DNA of 64,000 nucleotides. Origin: Exiguobacterium chiriqhucha RW-2 (GTDB lineage: Bacteria > Bacillota > Bacilli > Exiguobacteriales > Exiguobacteriaceae). Location of the stretch: assembly GCF_000416965.1 (NCBI RefSeq), contig NZ_ATCL01000020.1, positions 62,001 through 126,000 of the forward strand, written 5' to 3'. This document shows, piece by piece, positions 50,231 through 58,958 of this stretch. The notes beneath the pieces were generated by a model. That model worked only from the letters and a program-made list of their open reading frames with translations. It did not search any database and was not told the origin of the DNA. Numbering within the stretch: the first letter of the stretch is position 1; the number at the start of each line of letters is the position of its first letter. A program made the translations under genes and the position numbers.

Positions 50231-51667
50231 TCATGTGCCACAAAACGTCTGATACGGATACGTCCGTGGCGGTCCAGGTGAGACATATCGTCCATAGTCT
50301 GCTTCGTAATCGTATGGTTTCCGCAATACGTCGAGCAGTGCATGCGTCGGGTTAAAGTCACCGCGTTCAGCTGCCGTGAGGGCGGTCTCAACATGATGAT
50401 TGCGTGGAATGACGGCCGGGTTATGCTGACGCATGAGCCGGATGACGTCCTCATCAGGAAGACCTTGATCTCCGAGGCGTTTTTGCCAAGCGGACAGCCA
50501 CGCCTTTCCATCATCTTGCTTAGCAAAGGCAAGCGAATTTGTGTCGCCGAGTGTGAGCGCGCGGAACGTGTTCGTGAAGTCAGCCTCAGACTCCATCATG
50601 AGCCGGAGCAACTCGTCCGTCAGTTCATCGTCGCCATCTTTTCGGACGTAGAGCCCGATTTTATGGGCAAGTCCGGTGAAGTATGCCTCTTTGTACGTTT
50701 CCGTGTAGTCGTTCAACAGTTTATTGGCGATATCGACGGCTGTTTCTTGCGTGTCAGCGAGGAGCGGCAACAGCGTCTCGGCGAGGCGGGCCAAGTTCCA
50801 TGACCCGATATACGGCTGATTCGCATAGGCGTAGCGTCCCTCGCGGTCGATGGAGCTGAAGACGGTGTTCGGGTGATACGTATCCATGAATGCACACGGG
50901 CCATAGTCGATCCCTTCACCGCTGATGAACGTGTTGTCCGTATTCATGACGCCGTGGATGAATCCGACGAGTTGCCAATCCGCAATGAGCTTCGCTTGGC
51001 GGGTGATGACGCGGCCGAGGAACTGTTCATAGCGATTCGGCTCTCCTTCAAGATCAGGGTCGTGGCGCTGAATCGCATAGTCGGCGAGAGCGATGACGTC
51101 ATCAATCGAGCCGGCCGCAGCGGCATATTGGAACGTACCGACGCGCAAATGGCTTGCCGCGACGCGCGTCAAGATGGCACCATGCTTCGGTCCTTGGCGC
51201 ATGATCGGCTCACCGGTCGTGACGACGGCGAGCGCCCGGTTCGTCGGGATGCCGAGGGCGTGCATCGCCTCACTGATGAGGAACTCGCGCACCATCGGTC
51301 CAACGGCGGCCCGTCCATCGCCTCCACGCGAATACTCGGTCGGACCTGAGCCTTTCAATTGAACATCGACACGCTTTCCGTTCGGGGCGACATGTTCCCC
51401 GAGCACGAGTGCTCGTCCGTCACCGAGCATTGTGAAATGGCCGAACTGGTGGCCGGCATACGCTTGCGAGAACGACGTATCCGTCTGGCGATTACCGGCA
51501 AAGAGTGCGACGTCTTGACGTGCTACGGCGTCGAGTCCGAGTGTCTCGGCGAGAGCTTCGTTCCAAAGGACGAGCTCGGGCTTATCGACTGGATGGACCG
51601 GTCCTCGGTCGTAAAAAATATCACGGAGATCGAGGTAGGTCGCCTCGAAGTTCCAATTGGTTGTCAT
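50231..51667 (-). CDS. selO: Protein adenylyltransferase SelO (YdiU family)
   Basis: A 478-residue pseudokinase-fold AMPylase. SQAYAGHQFGHFTMLGDGRALVLGE and VQLKGSGPTEYSRGGDGRAAVG form the ATP-binding region, FIHGVMNTDNTFISGEGIDYGPCAFMD is the catalytic and metal-binding segment, and the C-terminus ends YQTFCGT with Cys, not selenocysteine. SelO transfers AMP to protein Ser/Thr/Tyr, linked to redox homeostasis. The start follows GGGGGAATCACC. It is encoded on the minus strand between valS and folC, an insertion compared with the Bacillus order. Confidence 0.93.
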   Translation of the reverse strand: MTTNWNFEATYLDLRDIFYDRGPVHPVDKPELVLWNEALAETLGLDAVARQDVALFAGNRQTDTSFSQAYAGHQFGHFTMLGDGRALVLGEHVAPNGKRVDVQLKGSGPTEYSRGGDGRAAVGPMVREFLISEAMHALGIPTNRALAVVTTGEPIMRQGPKHGAILTRVAASHLRVGTFQYAAAAGSIDDVIALADYAIQRHDPDLEGEPNRYEQFLGRVITRQAKLIADWQLVGFIHGVMNTDNTFISGEGIDYGPCAFMDTYHPNTVFSSIDREGRYAYANQPYIGSWNLARLAETLLPLLADTQETAVDIANKLLNDYTETYKEAYFTGLAHKIGLYVRKDGDDELTDELLRLMMESEADFTNTFRALTLGDTNSLAFAKQDDGKAWLSAWQKRLGDQGLPDEDVIRLMRQHNPAVIPRNHHVETALTAAERGDFNPTHALLDVLRKPYDYEADYGRYVSPGPPRTYPYQTFCGT

Positions 51668-51733
51668 GGTGATTCCCCCTTCTTCGCCTCGAGTATAGCA
51701 CAGCCGATTCCTTGCGTAGCGCTTCGCGAATTT

Positions 51734-51742
51734 TGGTAAGAT
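51734..51742 (+). promoter_or_regulatory. folC promoter, extended -10
   Basis: TGGTAAGAT is an extended -10 box 34 nt before the folC start; TTGCGT at 51712-51717 lies at 19 nt as a possible -35. Confidence 0.5.
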
Positions 51743-51775
51743 GAGATAGAAGTGTGAAAACAGGAGTGATGGAAG

Positions 51776-53020
51776 ATGGAGACGAGACTAGACGTATTGG
51801 AATGGCTGAACGGGCAGCTGCGGTTCGGGATTAAGCCGGGATTGAAACGAATCGAGTGGATGCTGAACGCCCTACAAATCGAAGAGTTACCGTCGATTCA
51901 CGTGGCGGGGACGAACGGGAAAGGGTCGACGGTCGCCTTCTTGCGGGCCATGGCGATGAAACAGGGCTTGAACGTCGGGACGTTCATCTCGCCATACATC
52001 ATTCAGTTCGAGGAGCGAATCATGTTGAACGGGGAACCGATTCGAGAAGAGGACCTCGTCCAAATCGCCAACCGGGTCCGTGACTGTGCGAGCTCGTCAC
52101 CGGAGACGTTGACGGAGTTCGAGCTGCTGACCGTCATGGCGTGGCTCTATTTCCACGAGCAACAGCCCGACCTCGTCATTTGGGAAGTCGGGCTCGGAGG
52201 ACGTCTCGACTCGACGAACGTGTTACAGAAGCCGATCGCGACAATCGTGACGTCGATTGGACATGATCATCAAGGGATTCTCGGCGACACGCTCGAAGAG
52301 ATTGCCCTCGAGAAGTTCGGTATCATGAAGTCGGGTGTGCCGATGTTCCATAGCTTGACGGAGAAACGGTTGATTGAGTTGCTCGAACAACAAGGGGAGA
52401 CGATGGATGCGCCGATTCACGACGTCACGCCGCTCGTCTCATCCGTAGAGGATGGGGCCGACACGGTCGTCACGTATGATGGGATGCCTCCGGTGACACT
52501 CGGATTGACCGGACACCATCAAGCGTATAACGGAGCGTGTGCTGTCGCCGTCGCGCGCCATCTCGGCTGGAGAACAGAGGCGATTCAAGCAGGACTCGAA
52601 TCGGCGCAACATCCGGGGCGTTACGAGCTGATTTCGAGACAGCCTCGTATCGTGCTCGACGGGGCGCATAACGCGGAAGGCGTCGCCGCACTCGTCGAAC
52701 AGCTGAAACTTGAGCGTGACGTGACCGTCCTTGCCGCCATTCTTGCCGATAAGGACCGCGAGGCGATGGTCGCGTCGCTCCAGACAGTGGCGGACGTCTA
52801 TGAGACGACGTTCGATTTTCCGCGTGCCCGGACGAAAGACAGTCTGATTGCGGACGGTGCTCGTTACGTGGACTGGCAGGATTGGTTGGCTGCGTGGTTC
52901 GAAGCACCGAAATCCGAGACGCTCGTCGTGACCGGGTCGCTCTACTTTATCAGTGAAGTCAGAACCTATTTCCAAAGTTTGAAAAAAACTGCTTGTGAAC
53001 AGGAAGAAAAAGGGGTATGA
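51776..53020 (+). CDS. folC: Bifunctional folylpolyglutamate synthase/dihydrofolate synthase
   Basis: A 414-residue Mur-ligase-family enzyme. The ATP loop is HVAGTNGKGSTVAFLRAM (about residue 42), VIWEVGLGGRLDSTNVL carries folate/Mg contacts, and VLDGAHNAEGVAALVEQL starts the C-terminal domain. It adds glutamates to folates and may make dihydrofolate. The start is supported by AGGAGTG 7 nt upstream. In Bacillus folC follows valS directly and precedes comC; here SelO and two unknown genes separate it from valS. Confidence 0.93.
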   Translation: METRLDVLEWLNGQLRFGIKPGLKRIEWMLNALQIEELPSIHVAGTNGKGSTVAFLRAMAMKQGLNVGTFISPYIIQFEERIMLNGEPIREEDLVQIANRVRDCASSSPETLTEFELLTVMAWLYFHEQQPDLVIWEVGLGGRLDSTNVLQKPIATIVTSIGHDHQGILGDTLEEIALEKFGIMKSGVPMFHSLTEKRLIELLEQQGETMDAPIHDVTPLVSSVEDGADTVVTYDGMPPVTLGLTGHHQAYNGACAVAVARHLGWRTEAIQAGLESAQHPGRYELISRQPRIVLDGAHNAEGVAALVEQLKLERDVTVLAAILADKDREAMVASLQTVADVYETTFDFPRARTKDSLIADGARYVDWQDWLAAWFEAPKSETLVVTGSLYFISEVRTYFQSLKKTACEQEEKGV

Positions 53021-53064
53021 ATTAACTGAAGAAGTGTGATGACAAACCGACTGGAGGCACAACG

Positions 53065-54588
53065 ATGAAGAGGCAGCTAAGATCCAAGTACGGGTTCCTC
53101 ATAGTAATAGGGATGGTCTTATTGTTGTTCGCGTATACATCAACGTTTGCGAATAATCAAGGAATCGTATTAAAAAATCCTATTAGTGATGAGTTAGAAC
53201 GAAAAGTTACACCTGATGCGGTATTAGTAGGAGAAAAGGTTAAGTTGGAATATCGTTTTGCCTTAAATAACGTTCTTGATTTTGAAAAAGGTCCGAATAT
53301 CAATTCATATAAATACGTTGAATGGGCGGTAACCATTAATGAGACGATTCCGGAAGGTTTCGAGGTAAATAAGGCTGAAGTAGAAAAAAAAGGGCTTGTG
53401 TATTCTTCTGCTACACGTTCGTTGACAGGGACGGTTGAGATTATGTGTGGTAAGAAGAACTTGGGACTAGAATCTTGTAATGAATACAAAAATGAGGCGT
53501 TTTACGATTCGTTGACACTTGAGTTGACGGCTACGAAGCCAGGAACGTTTCAATTTACGAACGGTCGATTCTCTTATTCGTTAGAGGCAGATCACGCTGG
53601 GAACGGTAATGGTTCAGTAAAACATGATCGTTCAATTTCAGATCCGGGTAGCAAATTGCCTAGCTCAACTGTTACCGTTGAAGCATTGAATATCAAACTT
53701 CCATCAGAGTTGAATTTATATTTGAATGAAACTGGAAACGTGAATGCTGAGATATCGACAGTAAAAGCGAAAATGCCTTCCACTGTAACGCTTAAATGGA
53801 GCATTGTGAATCCTGAAGTCGTGAAACAGACAAATGCCGCTAAGCAAAGTTTATCAGTTGAGGCGTTAAAAGTCGGAACGACGACGATTCAAGCTGTTTA
53901 TGTTCATAGCAACGGATATGAATCGAAATCCCAACCGGTGACGGTAAAAGTCAGATTACCTGATCTCGCAATTGACTCTACGGACAAAGTGTTATGGGTC
54001 TATCAAAATAAGAGTGGGAGCTTAGTGAAACAACAAGCAGTCTTGAACCTCACTCAATTAATTGGTGATAACCAAGTCGTCAACAATCCGTTCGATGCCA
54101 CGTGGGCCGTGAACTCTACTGCACTCAGCATCGTATCGAGTCAAAGTTCGACGGCGACGGTCCAAGCCGAACACGGAAGTACCGGGAACGTATCGGTAAT
54201 CGCGGCTTTGACGAAGTACCCAGGTCAAACAGAAACGTCTTTGATTGAAGTGAAAGAATACCCACAACGTGTCGCGACACCTAACGTTGTGTTATATATG
54301 TCGGACAGTCCTTACGAGTACCCTGTTAAGTTCTGGCCGGAGACGGCGAACGTGACGGGTTACGGACTCACAGTGTTAGAAGGTAAGGACGTGCTCAAAG
54401 CTGAAAATGGCGTATTGACACTCGTGAAGCCAGGAATCGCTAAGGTGGGGCTTGTAACGCAGGATGTGAGCGCCTCCTTTGAGGCGGGAGAAGGTCCTGA
54501 AGTCATCAGCCAGACGTTCTACGTTCAGGTCAAAGAAGGTGCCGATCCGAATCCAGGTACTGCTGAGCCATCAACTGATTTCTATTAA
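53065..54588 (+). CDS. Secreted Ig-like (Big-domain-like) surface protein at the pilus locus
   Basis: A 507-residue protein with an N-terminal signal/anchor (GFLIVIGMVLLLFAYTSTFA). A first region of about 180 residues is followed by repeated beta-sandwich-like segments (LNIKLPSELNLYLNETGNV; LKVGTTTIQAVYVHSNGYESKSQPVTVKV; FDATWAVNSTALSIVSSQ) resembling bacterial Ig-like Big domains. It ends PNPGTAEPSTDFY with no LPxTG sortase signal. The first two thirds are AT-rich and the last third has the host composition. It converges on the minor pilin genes, so a pilus-associated or adhesive role is possible but unproven. Confidence 0.7.
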   Translation: MKRQLRSKYGFLIVIGMVLLLFAYTSTFANNQGIVLKNPISDELERKVTPDAVLVGEKVKLEYRFALNNVLDFEKGPNINSYKYVEWAVTINETIPEGFEVNKAEVEKKGLVYSSATRSLTGTVEIMCGKKNLGLESCNEYKNEAFYDSLTLELTATKPGTFQFTNGRFSYSLEADHAGNGNGSVKHDRSISDPGSKLPSSTVTVEALNIKLPSELNLYLNETGNVNAEISTVKAKMPSTVTLKWSIVNPEVVKQTNAAKQSLSVEALKVGTTTIQAVYVHSNGYESKSQPVTVKVRLPDLAIDSTDKVLWVYQNKSGSLVKQQAVLNLTQLIGDNQVVNNPFDATWAVNSTALSIVSSQSSTATVQAEHGSTGNVSVIAALTKYPGQTETSLIEVKEYPQRVATPNVVLYMSDSPYEYPVKFWPETANVTGYGLTVLEGKDVLKAENGVLTLVKPGIAKVGLVTQDVSASFEAGEGPEVISQTFYVQVKEGADPNPGTAEPSTDFY

Positions 54589-54600
54589 TGACGCCACAGA

Positions 54601-54630
54601 AAAGAAGCTACTCACGCGAGTAGCTTCTTT
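54601..54630. terminator. Bidirectional terminator
   Basis: AAAGAAGCTACTC (54601-54613) pairs perfectly with GAGTAGCTTCTTT (54618-54630), between the Ig-like protein gene and the convergent PilX-like gene. T-rich sequence follows on both strands. Confidence 0.88.
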
Positions 54631-54631
54631 A

Positions 54632-56314
54632 TTATTGCTTCAGTTGTTGGCCGACAAACAGTTGCAACTGGTTCGTGACCGGTAGTGTAGTGATTTGTCG
54701 GAATACGCCTTCGTTGTATTCCATGACGAGACGAGATTTATCGACTTCAGCATAAGCGTCAACATTTCCCGGGGCGAAAGATGCTTGTTTATTTGCCTGT
54801 TCCGGCAACGATTTGAACGTGCCGCGGAACGTGTTCACTTCGAGTGGGCCTTTACTATATAGACCGCCTTTCATGTTGATGATTGAGCCGACCGCATAGA
54901 GACGAGTCGGTTCAGTCGAGGCGCTGTACATGAACGCTTGTAGCGTAGAAGACGTGTTCTGGAACTCATTGATTCGGTTTAACAAAATTTTCCCTTTGGA
55001 GAGGAGTACGAGTGAACTGTCATTGCCCCCCGCGGTCGCCGGCAACAAGTCAGCCCCATCGATATACGTATCACCGAGCGCATATACCGTTGTATTAAAA
55101 GCGACCTTTCCACGAATCGTTAAATCGCCGTTAATGATTAGGGGGCGACTGATTGTGATCTCATTCAATGAATCGATGGTTACGTCGCCATCTAATAGAA
55201 GCGGGGTTGTCTTGCTAGCGATTGATTTTGAAATGACAATCGAGATACCGTCCTTGCCCGTATAGTTAGCGATTGCCTCCGGGTGTAGCCTCACGATTTG
55301 CATGCCAGTGATGGCATCTAATTTACCTTGATCAATCAAATTAGTTTTCAGCAATTCTGGTTTGTTCGAGTTAACGGGGCGATAGATTTGTTCGATGAAC
55401 GGCTCATTCGTTCGAGTGATATTCGATTTAGCAAAGATTTCATCGGCCGGATTGGAATTATACGGGATGTCCGCCAAAGAACCCATGAACCGATTCACGT
55501 ATTGAACGACCGAGTAATCGTAATTGAAATTGGAGAAGCTGCTTTCGACTGGACCAATCTCAGGTTCATGGTTGACACCTGGCGTAGTCGAGTTCGTGAA
55601 ATAGTTCGGCGTTTCACAGCCGTCGCACGTCGCCCCGTTTCCGAGGTCAATGCGGCCATCGAGATAAAACCGACTCGAGGCGCTATTGTTCAGCGTGTTG
55701 ATTTGGTCTTTCAGTTGGTACTTCGCGTCGCGTTCGAGTGAGAGCCTTGTCCCCGCAAACAAGTTCCCTTCAATCTTCGGTGGACCGTTGACCGTCAACG
55801 TGTCGTCCGACCCGAGCACGTAATAGAGGAATGACGGCAGCGCCGTCACATACACTTCTTGGCTATACGAGCTTGTCTGCATCGGCTGTTCCGGTTTCGC
55901 TTTCGTCGTCCCGGTCGCCGTCAACGTGAGCACCGTCGTGAACGGGGCGTTCGCCTGGTCCGCTGTCGAGCGGGTAATTGAGTAGCGAATATCGTTATCG
56001 CCGGATTGGCGCGTCCCTGCATACAACGTATCTTGTTTGAGTACAGTCTCGACTTTTGACTGGAACAATTGCTCGTTCTCCATATATGGTTGGACGACAT
56101 TCGCATCGTGGAGCGGGAACGTCGCTCGGAGATCGGCGACGAGCACATCGAGCACGCCTTTGACGTCGGTATCGAGCTGCGTCTCGTCGACACGGAGATT
56201 CGTCTGCTTGTTCGTGGCCAAGTTGACTTGAATCGCTGCGAGCGAGAGGACGGCGAGTGCCGCCATCGTCACGAGGACGAGGATGAGGACGTAGCCTCGT
56301 TCATCTTGTTTCAT
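54632..56314 (-). CDS. PilX-like pilus assembly protein with beta-helix-type region
   Basis: A 560-residue protein starting MKQDERGYVLILVLVTMAALAVLSLAAIQV, an N-terminal hydrophobic helix like that of PilX/GspK minor pilins, which do not follow the strict prepilin consensus. The C-terminal half (about residues 370-470) has repeating short beta strands (LLLDGDVTIDSLNEITI; PLIINGDLTIRGKV; YALGDTYIDGADL), suggesting a right-handed beta-helix or bactofilin-like fold. The start at 56314 follows AGAGGGAG; ATG 56332 overlaps the upstream gene stop but lacks a ribosome site. Last gene of the pilVWX-like operon. Confidence 0.75.
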   Translation of the reverse strand: MKQDERGYVLILVLVTMAALAVLSLAAIQVNLATNKQTNLRVDETQLDTDVKGVLDVLVADLRATFPLHDANVVQPYMENEQLFQSKVETVLKQDTLYAGTRQSGDNDIRYSITRSTADQANAPFTTVLTLTATGTTKAKPEQPMQTSSYSQEVYVTALPSFLYYVLGSDDTLTVNGPPKIEGNLFAGTRLSLERDAKYQLKDQINTLNNSASSRFYLDGRIDLGNGATCDGCETPNYFTNSTTPGVNHEPEIGPVESSFSNFNYDYSVVQYVNRFMGSLADIPYNSNPADEIFAKSNITRTNEPFIEQIYRPVNSNKPELLKTNLIDQGKLDAITGMQIVRLHPEAIANYTGKDGISIVISKSIASKTTPLLLDGDVTIDSLNEITISRPLIINGDLTIRGKVAFNTTVYALGDTYIDGADLLPATAGGNDSSLVLLSKGKILLNRINEFQNTSSTLQAFMYSASTEPTRLYAVGSIINMKGGLYSKGPLEVNTFRGTFKSLPEQANKQASFAPGNVDAYAEVDKSRLVMEYNEGVFRQITTLPVTNQLQLFVGQQLKQ

Positions 56315-56328
56315 TTGACTCCCTCTTT

Positions 56329-56892
56329 TCATAACGGGATGGTGCTCGTGAACGTTTTGACGAGCGTCGTATCTTCACGAGAGGCGAGTGTCACTTGAAT
56401 TTCAATCAATCCAGAAGTGATATATGCCTCACGTCCGCGCCTTGGATCGGTCACTTCGTCGCGGAGGTCGATGTCGACGGACTGAACGATGACGTCAGGA
56501 TTGTTCGTCACAAAGCTCGACGGGGCGAGCTCGAGCACGGCGTCCTCCATATAATCGCCTTGACGATACAGGATCCCTTCCGTCGAGATGCGTGGGGTAT
56601 GGAGACGGTGAAACGAATATGTATCCCCGTTGACGGTCAAGGCGTCGAACTCGGTCCGGTTGATGTCTTGGAGGACACTCGTGATCAAATAGTCGGCCTC
56701 GCTTCGAAGCGAGCTCGTATCGTTCGTCAGACGGAAACCGAGCGAGCCGGACAAGAAGACGGTGATCACGATGCCGGCGAAGATGGCAGAGATGACGAGT
56801 GCGAGCAACAACTCGACGAGCGTGACGCCGTCCTCACGGTCACGGAAGCTCTGGAACGTCCGTCTCAGGGAATTTATCTTGAAGCGTCGCAT
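56329..56892 (-). CDS. PilW-like type IV minor prepilin
   Basis: A 187-residue prepilin with a long charged leader ending DREDG, cleaved before VTLVELLLALVISAIF (Glu5 conserved), the class III signal processed by prepilin peptidase. The remaining domain is beta-rich (LITSVLQDINRTEFDALTV), as in PilW/GspJ minor pilins that initiate fibre assembly. It overlaps the PilV-like gene by 53 nt and the next gene start by 4 nt. Confidence 0.82.
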   Translation of the reverse strand: MRRFKINSLRRTFQSFRDREDGVTLVELLLALVISAIFAGIVITVFLSGSLGFRLTNDTSSLRSEADYLITSVLQDINRTEFDALTVNGDTYSFHRLHTPRISTEGILYRQGDYMEDAVLELAPSSFVTNNPDVIVQSVDIDLRDEVTDPRRGREAYITSGLIEIQVTLASREDTTLVKTFTSTIPL

Positions 56893-57289
56893 TCGTCACC
56901 ACTCCTTTCAACGTGATGGGTTTGAGCAATGTCTCCGAGGCGACGGTAATCTCGACGTTGACGAGGTCAGCGGGCGGTTCGTTGCCGGGAGAGAGGATGG
57001 TCACATCGAAGGCGCGCCCGTTGATCGTGACGTCACATAAATCACAGACATTGGCCGGTGTTTGTTGGAGCGTCGCGATATCGATCGGGTCCCGGGTTTC
57101 GGCTGCGCGGCGCTTCAACGTGTTGAGCGTATTTTGGGCGACTTGGTTCGCTACGGTCCGGTCAAGATCCGAGGAGGTGATTCGCAAGCTTTGGGAGAAG
57201 ATATTCATGAGCGATAATGCCAGGATCGAGACGACGACGATCGAGACGAGAACTTCGACGAGCGTGAAACCTTGTTCGGAACGGTCCAA
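56840..57289 (-). CDS. PilV-like type IV minor prepilin
   Basis: A 149-residue prepilin. The best start is TTG 57289, because AAGGAGGT lies 7 nt upstream. It gives a 7-residue leader MDRSEQG cleaved before FTLVEVLVSIVVVSIL (Glu5 present). An ATG at 57316 has no ribosome site and would place that Shine-Dalgarno inside the gene. The C-terminal domain includes a possible disulfide (NVCDLCDVTI). First gene of a divergent three-gene minor pilin operon; probable partner of the fibre built by PilB/PilC. Confidence 0.8.
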   Translation of the reverse strand: MDRSEQGFTLVEVLVSIVVVSILALSLMNIFSQSLRITSSDLDRTVANQVAQNTLNTLKRRAAETRDPIDIATLQQTPANVCDLCDVTINGRAFDVTILSPGNEPPADLVNVEITVASETLLKPITLKGVVTNATLQDKFPETDVPELP

Positions 57290-57316
57290 CGCATTGACCT
57301 CCTTTTCAATATTCAT

Positions 57317-57452
57317 TTAAAGACAGGAAAAAAGAGACTTTTCACCTGAAATAATTGTTATTTTCTGTACAATGCATATTATACTAAAGTTACAGTGGGA
57401 ACGGATAGTAATTCAAAAGTCTCATTTGACTTGAAATAGAGGGGGAAATGGA
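57317..57452. promoter_or_regulatory. Divergent promoter region of the type IV pilus locus
   Basis: The 136-bp AT-rich gap between the minor pilin operon and the vanW-like gene contains TATACT (57380-57385) preceded by TTGTTA (57355-57360) with 19-nt spacing on the plus strand, and TATAAT on the minus strand (57383-57378). Neither is a perfect promoter. Both pilus operons are probably driven from here. Confidence 0.45.
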
Positions 57453-58679
57453 ATGAAGCGATATGGGATGCATCTGTTCATCCTGGCGGGACTTGTCCTG
57501 CTCGTGTCATTGCCGACGATCGGGCTCGTGAACTATCTCGACGCCTCGGCGAAGACAAGTGCTACATATAAAGAGACGACCGTGGCCGGCATCGATGTAT
57601 CGGGGATGACGAAGGAAGAGGCGGTCGTCCGGCTCGATAACGCCATCAAAGACTTCAATAACACACCGTTCACGGTGACACTCGTCGACGGGACGGCCCT
57701 CGAGGTCGGCAAAGACGTCGTCTCATTCAACGTCGATGCGACGCTGAAGACGGCTTCTGAACCGGGTACATATCCGCTCGTCACGACGGTCGACGAAGAG
57801 CGGTTGACGCCTTACTTAGAGAATCAACCGGTGACGCTCTCGATGGTGACACCACCGCTCGTCGAAGCGGCATCGAACTTGAACTCGGACGTCGTCCTCG
57901 AGATGACGGCGACGGAGAGCGAAGTCGTCGCCTCAATCACCGTCAGTCCGACACCAGCGATGCGCTCGGCACTCGAACGGATGAACGGCTTCGAGATGGA
58001 AGCCGGGGACATCTTCAGCTTGAAAGCGTTCGGGGAAGATTTTGACGCGCTCAGCACGCTCGGGTCATCGATGTATCAGTTGTTTGCGGCGACACCGTTC
58101 CAAATCCTTGAACGGGTGCAGCATGAGACGCTCCCGTCCGGCATCGAGCTTGGCTACGACGTCAAAGTCGATGAACGCTCGAACTTCGCCGTCCAGAATA
58201 CGGAACAGACGCCTTACGCGCTCATCGTGTTAGAAGAAGGGAACGCGATGACAGTCCAATTGCTCGGCAAGGCGTTCGTCGGTGCTTACGAATCGCGCGT
58301 CGAAGACGTGACGAGCGTCCCGTACCAAAACATCGTCCGCTTCTCGCCATCGCTTACAGCTGGTAGTTCGTCTGTGACCCAGTCCGGACAGACCGGTGAG
58401 TCAGGCAAGCTATACCGTGTCCGCATCACGGATACGGGCGAGTCGCTTGAACTGCTCGGATTCGATTTTTACGAGCCGATTCCGGAGATTGTGACGAAAA
58501 GTTCCGTCCCGCTCCCACCTCCAGAGCCTGTCGAACCGGTCATCCCAACTTTCCCAGATGAAACACTGGAAGATGACCCGTTCGATGACGATGTAGAAGA
58601 TGACGGATTGAATCAGTTTGAAGAACAGCCACCGGTTCATGACACAGATCCGGTACCAAGTGAGGGGGCAGTCGGATGA
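57453..58679 (+). CDS. VanW-like membrane-anchored protein of the pilus operon
   Basis: A 408-residue protein with an N-terminal membrane helix (HLFILAGLVLLVSLPTIGLV), a YoaR/peptidoglycan-binding-4-like module (VAGIDVSGMTKEEAVVRLDNAI, about residues 44-65) and a VanW-type core (LERMNGFEMEAGDIFSL; LPSGIELGYDVKV). An acidic proline-rich tail (PLPPPEPVEPVIPTFPDE) follows. VanW function is unknown, but these proteins are extracytoplasmic and cell-wall associated. First gene of the pilBTC operon, so it may help the fibre cross the wall (inference). Confidence 0.75.
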   Translation: MKRYGMHLFILAGLVLLVSLPTIGLVNYLDASAKTSATYKETTVAGIDVSGMTKEEAVVRLDNAIKDFNNTPFTVTLVDGTALEVGKDVVSFNVDATLKTASEPGTYPLVTTVDEERLTPYLENQPVTLSMVTPPLVEAASNLNSDVVLEMTATESEVVASITVSPTPAMRSALERMNGFEMEAGDIFSLKAFGEDFDALSTLGSSMYQLFAATPFQILERVQHETLPSGIELGYDVKVDERSNFAVQNTEQTPYALIVLEEGNAMTVQLLGKAFVGAYESRVEDVTSVPYQNIVRFSPSLTAGSSSVTQSGQTGESGKLYRVRITDTGESLELLGFDFYEPIPEIVTKSSVPLPPPEPVEPVIPTFPDETLEDDPFDDDVEDDGLNQFEEQPPVHDTDPVPSEGAVG

Positions 58680-58957
58680 TCGGATATTTAATTTTGATCG
58701 CCTTTTGGGTACTCGCCACATTGACCGTGTTCGCCTTGTCGATTCCGTACATTCGGAAACGCGAGACGAAAGGGGTCATCGTATTGCTCGTCGCCGTGCT
58801 ATCGCTCGGCGTCTATAGCCTGTACGTCGAAGGGCTCGAGCGGACGTGGTGGGCGTGGGTCCTCCTCGCCCTCGGTTTGGCCGGCGGTGCGGCACTCAGT
58901 GCGTTCATCGAACAGCGAGACGTCGCACAGGAGGTACCACAGAGGATGGTGAAGTAA
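58676..58957 (+). CDS. Small membrane protein of unknown function
   Basis: A 93-residue protein with three hydrophobic segments (ILIAFWVLATLTVFALSIPYI; VIVLLVAVLSLGVYSLYV; WAWVLLALGLAGGAALSAFI) and a hydrophilic C-terminus. It overlaps the vanW-like gene by ATGA, and pilB starts one base after its stop. No family recognised. Its fixed place in the operon suggests a pilus-assembly accessory role (inference). Confidence 0.7.
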   Translation: MIGYLILIAFWVLATLTVFALSIPYIRKRETKGVIVLLVAVLSLGVYSLYVEGLERTWWAWVLLALGLAGGAALSAFIEQRDVAQEVPQRMVK

Positions 58958-58958
58958 G

